Part shown: in pieces, positions 6,747 through 8,510 of the stretch
Position numbering within the stretch: the first letter of the stretch is position 1
Layout of the letters: each line of letters opens with the position of its first letter
Assembly (NCBI GenBank): GCA_019750655.1
Contig: JAIEOG010000305.1
Span: forward strand, 1-8,510
From: a bacterium
Lineage (GTDB): Bacteria > Bdellovibrionota > FAC87 > UBA2466
Length of the DNA: 8,510 nucleotides
Direction of reading: 5' to 3'
Position numbers and translations under genes: made by a program
Notes under the pieces: generated by a model
Told to the model about the DNA's origin: nothing
The model's input: the letters and a program-made list of their open reading frames with translations, nothing else
Databases searched by the model: none

Positions 6747-8510
6747 TTGGAACTCATTAAGAAAATTCTGCAGACGTACAAAGCTCTGGGACTGAAAACC
6801 CGCCGGCTTTACCTCGCTCTGGCGATGATGCTCATCACTTCCGCGCTGGAAATGCTGGGGTTGTCCATTCTTTACCCGCTGGTTTTGGCCCTGGGGGGGC
6901 AGCGTTCGGGCGTGGCGAACCTCTTGCCTTTCCCCATGCCTGTCGGCCTTGCGCCGCGGGACATGATGCTCGTGCTGTTTGTCTCAGTGGCAGTGCTCTA
7001 TGTTTTAAAGAACGTCGCTTTGTATTTCAGCTACCAATACAACATCAATTTCGCGATCTACTTCTGCCAAAACCTCATGCGCGGCTTGTACCGCGCGCAC
7101 TTGCAAAAGCCACTTTTGGAGTTCAAAAACGAGAGCGCCGGCTCTTTGTCGAATCTGGTCTGTGTGCAGACGCAGAAACTCATGGATGGTTCCATTCGGC
7201 CCCTCATGGTGGCGCTGTCGGAGTTTTTCATTCTTGTCGGCATCACATCACTCATCTTCTTTTTGAGCCCTCAGCTCATGACTGCCCTGGCGATCACCTG
7301 CGGCGGCTCGGGTGTGCTCTATTACTGGGCCCTGCGCTCGAAGACCCTCGCCTGGGGGCAAAACGAAATGCAGGCGGCTTCGGCGCTTCAAGAGCTCGTA
7401 GCCAATACCAGCAAGGGCATTAGCGAGATCAAAATCTTCGGGAAGGAAGCATTCCTGAGCGAGCGCCTTTACGAAACAGCAGGCCGCAAACTACGCATGT
7501 TCCACCACCTGGAGATGCACCAGCAGGGCCCGCGCTATATCGCAGAGTCGATGTTTATTCTGACGGTGGTGGTTTTTTTCTCGTTCGATCTTTGGTCGGG
7601 AGCGGATCCTGCCCGCCTCTTGGCGGAATTCTCGGTGATTGCAGCGGCATCGTTTCGGATCCTGCCGAGCGTAAACCGCATTGTGCACTCTTACTCGAAC
7701 GTCACGTTCAATCGGGGCCCAGCCTTGCTTCTGCTCAACACGATTTTGGATTCGCATATCCTCGAAAAGCGAGCCTCTGCAGAGGCAGATAAGCCACTGT
7801 TGGAGCCTCTGGAATCCCTCGAGTTGCAGGGGGTAAGTTTTCAGTATCCCGGAGCGCCCCGTGCAGTGCTCTCTCCGACATCGGCCGTTTTTCAAGGCGG
7901 CGATCGGATTGGGCTCGTCGGAGATTCCGGATCAGGTAAGTCCACGCTCCTTAAAATTCTAGCCGGTTTGTACCCTCCGACTTCAGGCAAGCTGCTCGCC
8001 AATGGTAAACCCTGCGCGGCTTTCACGGTGTTACAGGCGCAGGTCGGGTATGTCCCGCAAGAATCTTTCATCATGCCGGGTTCGATTTTAGAAAACGTTG
8101 CCTTCCAAGATACGTATGGAGTGGATGCGGAAAGAGTTTGGCAGTGCTTACGCGCCACGGGATTAGAGCCATTGGTCCGTTCGCTCCCAGGTGGGCTAGA
8201 TTCGCAGATTGGCGAAAAGGGCATTGAGTTTTCTGGTGGCCAGAAACAATTGCTGTGCATTGCCCGCGCGCTGTTTCGCAGCCCGCGCTTGTTGTTACTC
8301 GATGAACCGACGGCTTCACTCGATAGCCAGAACGAGGCGCTTGTCCTCGAAGCAATCCGGCGCCTACCCAAGAATACTTTGGTGGTGATGGTGTCTCACC
8401 GACACCAGAACTTCGTAGGGTTCGATAAGGTCTATACCTACGATCCCCAAGCCCGCGTTTTCAGGGCCGGGCAGTCTCAGACGCGCAACGAAGGCAGCTT
8501 AGACCATACT
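6747..8510 (+). CDS. PglK/MsbA-like ABC exporter (fused permease-ATPase), probable lipid-linked oligosaccharide flippase, 3'-truncated
   Basis: An open frame of 588 codons runs off the window end with no stop. The N-terminal permease domain shows about six membrane segments (near 21-43, 73-95, 152-173, 174-196, 266-283, 288-305). The SALEMLGLSILYPL opening and the GISEIKIFGKE coupling region (224-233) resemble PglK-type exporters. The ATPase domain has an A-loop Tyr367, Walker A GDSGSGKST (392-400), Q-loop Gln438, signature FSGGQ (495-499), Walker B LLLLDEP with Asp519 and catalytic Glu520, D-loop SLD, and H-loop His551, so it should be active as a homodimer. Family members move lipid A or undecaprenyl-linked oligosaccharides across the inner membrane. 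Given the phosphoglycosyl transferase and dehydratase nearby, flipping a lipid-linked glycan is the likely role. It starts at TTG, nine bases after the dehydratase stop. The typical length (560-600 residues) suggests the gene ends soon after 8510. Confidence 0.93.
   Translation, partial: MELIKKILQTYKALGLKTRRLYLALAMMLITSALEMLGLSILYPLVLALGGQRSGVANLLPFPMPVGLAPRDMMLVLFVSVAVLYVLKNVALYFSYQYNINFAIYFCQNLMRGLYRAHLQKPLLEFKNESAGSLSNLVCVQTQKLMDGSIRPLMVALSEFFILVGITSLIFFLSPQLMTALAITCGGSGVLYYWALRSKTLAWGQNEMQAASALQELVANTSKGISEIKIFGKEAFLSERLYETAGRKLRMFHHLEMHQQGPRYIAESMFILTVVVFFSFDLWSGADPARLLAEFSVIAAASFRILPSVNRIVHSYSNVTFNRGPALLLLNTILDSHILEKRASAEADKPLLEPLESLELQGVSFQYPGAPRAVLSPTSAVFQGGDRIGLVGDSGSGKSTLLKILAGLYPPTSGKLLANGKPCAAFTVLQAQVGYVPQESFIMPGSILENVAFQDTYGVDAERVWQCLRATGLEPLVRSLPGGLDSQIGEKGIEFSGGQKQLLCIARALFRSPRLLLLDEPTASLDSQNEALVLEAIRRLPKNTLVVMVSHRHQNFVGFDKVYTYDPQARVFRAGQSQTRNEGSLDHT

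Noticed and set aside
7491..7895. 134-codon minus-strand open frame rich in Arg, His and Cys
   Set aside because: It is antisense to the continuous ABC permease reading frame, with no family motif.
7892..8371. 159-codon minus-strand open frame opposite the ABC ATPase domain
   Set aside because: The + strand carries all ABC ATPase motifs in frame across this region; the antisense translation shows no recognisable domain.

Overview
The window is one strand-uniform stretch of a bacterial surface-glycan (O-antigen, capsule or related oligosaccharide) biosynthesis operon. Seven genes all read on the + strand and fill it almost completely. The longest non-coding gap is under 20 bases and most neighbouring genes overlap. 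I see no RNA gene, insertion sequence, CRISPR array, terminator or clear promoter, so transcription must start upstream of base 1 and continue past base 8510. Moderately high GC, undecaprenyl-phosphate-linked glycan enzymes and an ABC lipid-oligosaccharide flippase suggest a Gram-negative bacterium. A proteobacterial or Bdellovibrionota-like host is only a guess; nothing here fixes the taxon.

Layout: (1) 1-539, 3' part of a PglC/WcaJ-family phosphoglycosyl transferase that starts glycan assembly on undecaprenyl phosphate; (2) 536-1270, TylF/MycF-type SAM-dependent O-methyltransferase; (3) 1290-2555, GT4 glycosyltransferase with a GTG start; (4) 2548-3240, PhyH-family Fe(II)/2-oxoglutarate dioxygenase; (5) 3215-4846, multi-pass membrane protein, best guess a Wzy-like repeat-unit polymerase, with a long proline-rich loop; (6) 4833-6737, membrane-anchored PglF/CapD/WbpM-type nucleotide-sugar 4,6-dehydratase; (7) 6747-8510, PglK/MsbA-like ABC exporter with a TTG start, open at the window end.

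Together these suggest the following scheme, which is inference. The dehydratase makes a 4-keto-6-deoxy UDP-HexNAc precursor. The phosphoglycosyl transferase loads a sugar phosphate onto the lipid carrier and the GT4 enzyme extends it. The methyltransferase and dioxygenase decorate the sugar or a substituent. The ABC protein flips the lipid-linked unit, and the membrane protein may polymerise or transfer it.

I found no wholly new system. The least ordinary points are the PhyH dioxygenase paired with a TylF-type methyltransferase inside a glycan operon, the unrecognised membrane protein with its polyproline-flanked charged loop, and the pairing of an ABC-type flippase with a polymerase-like protein.
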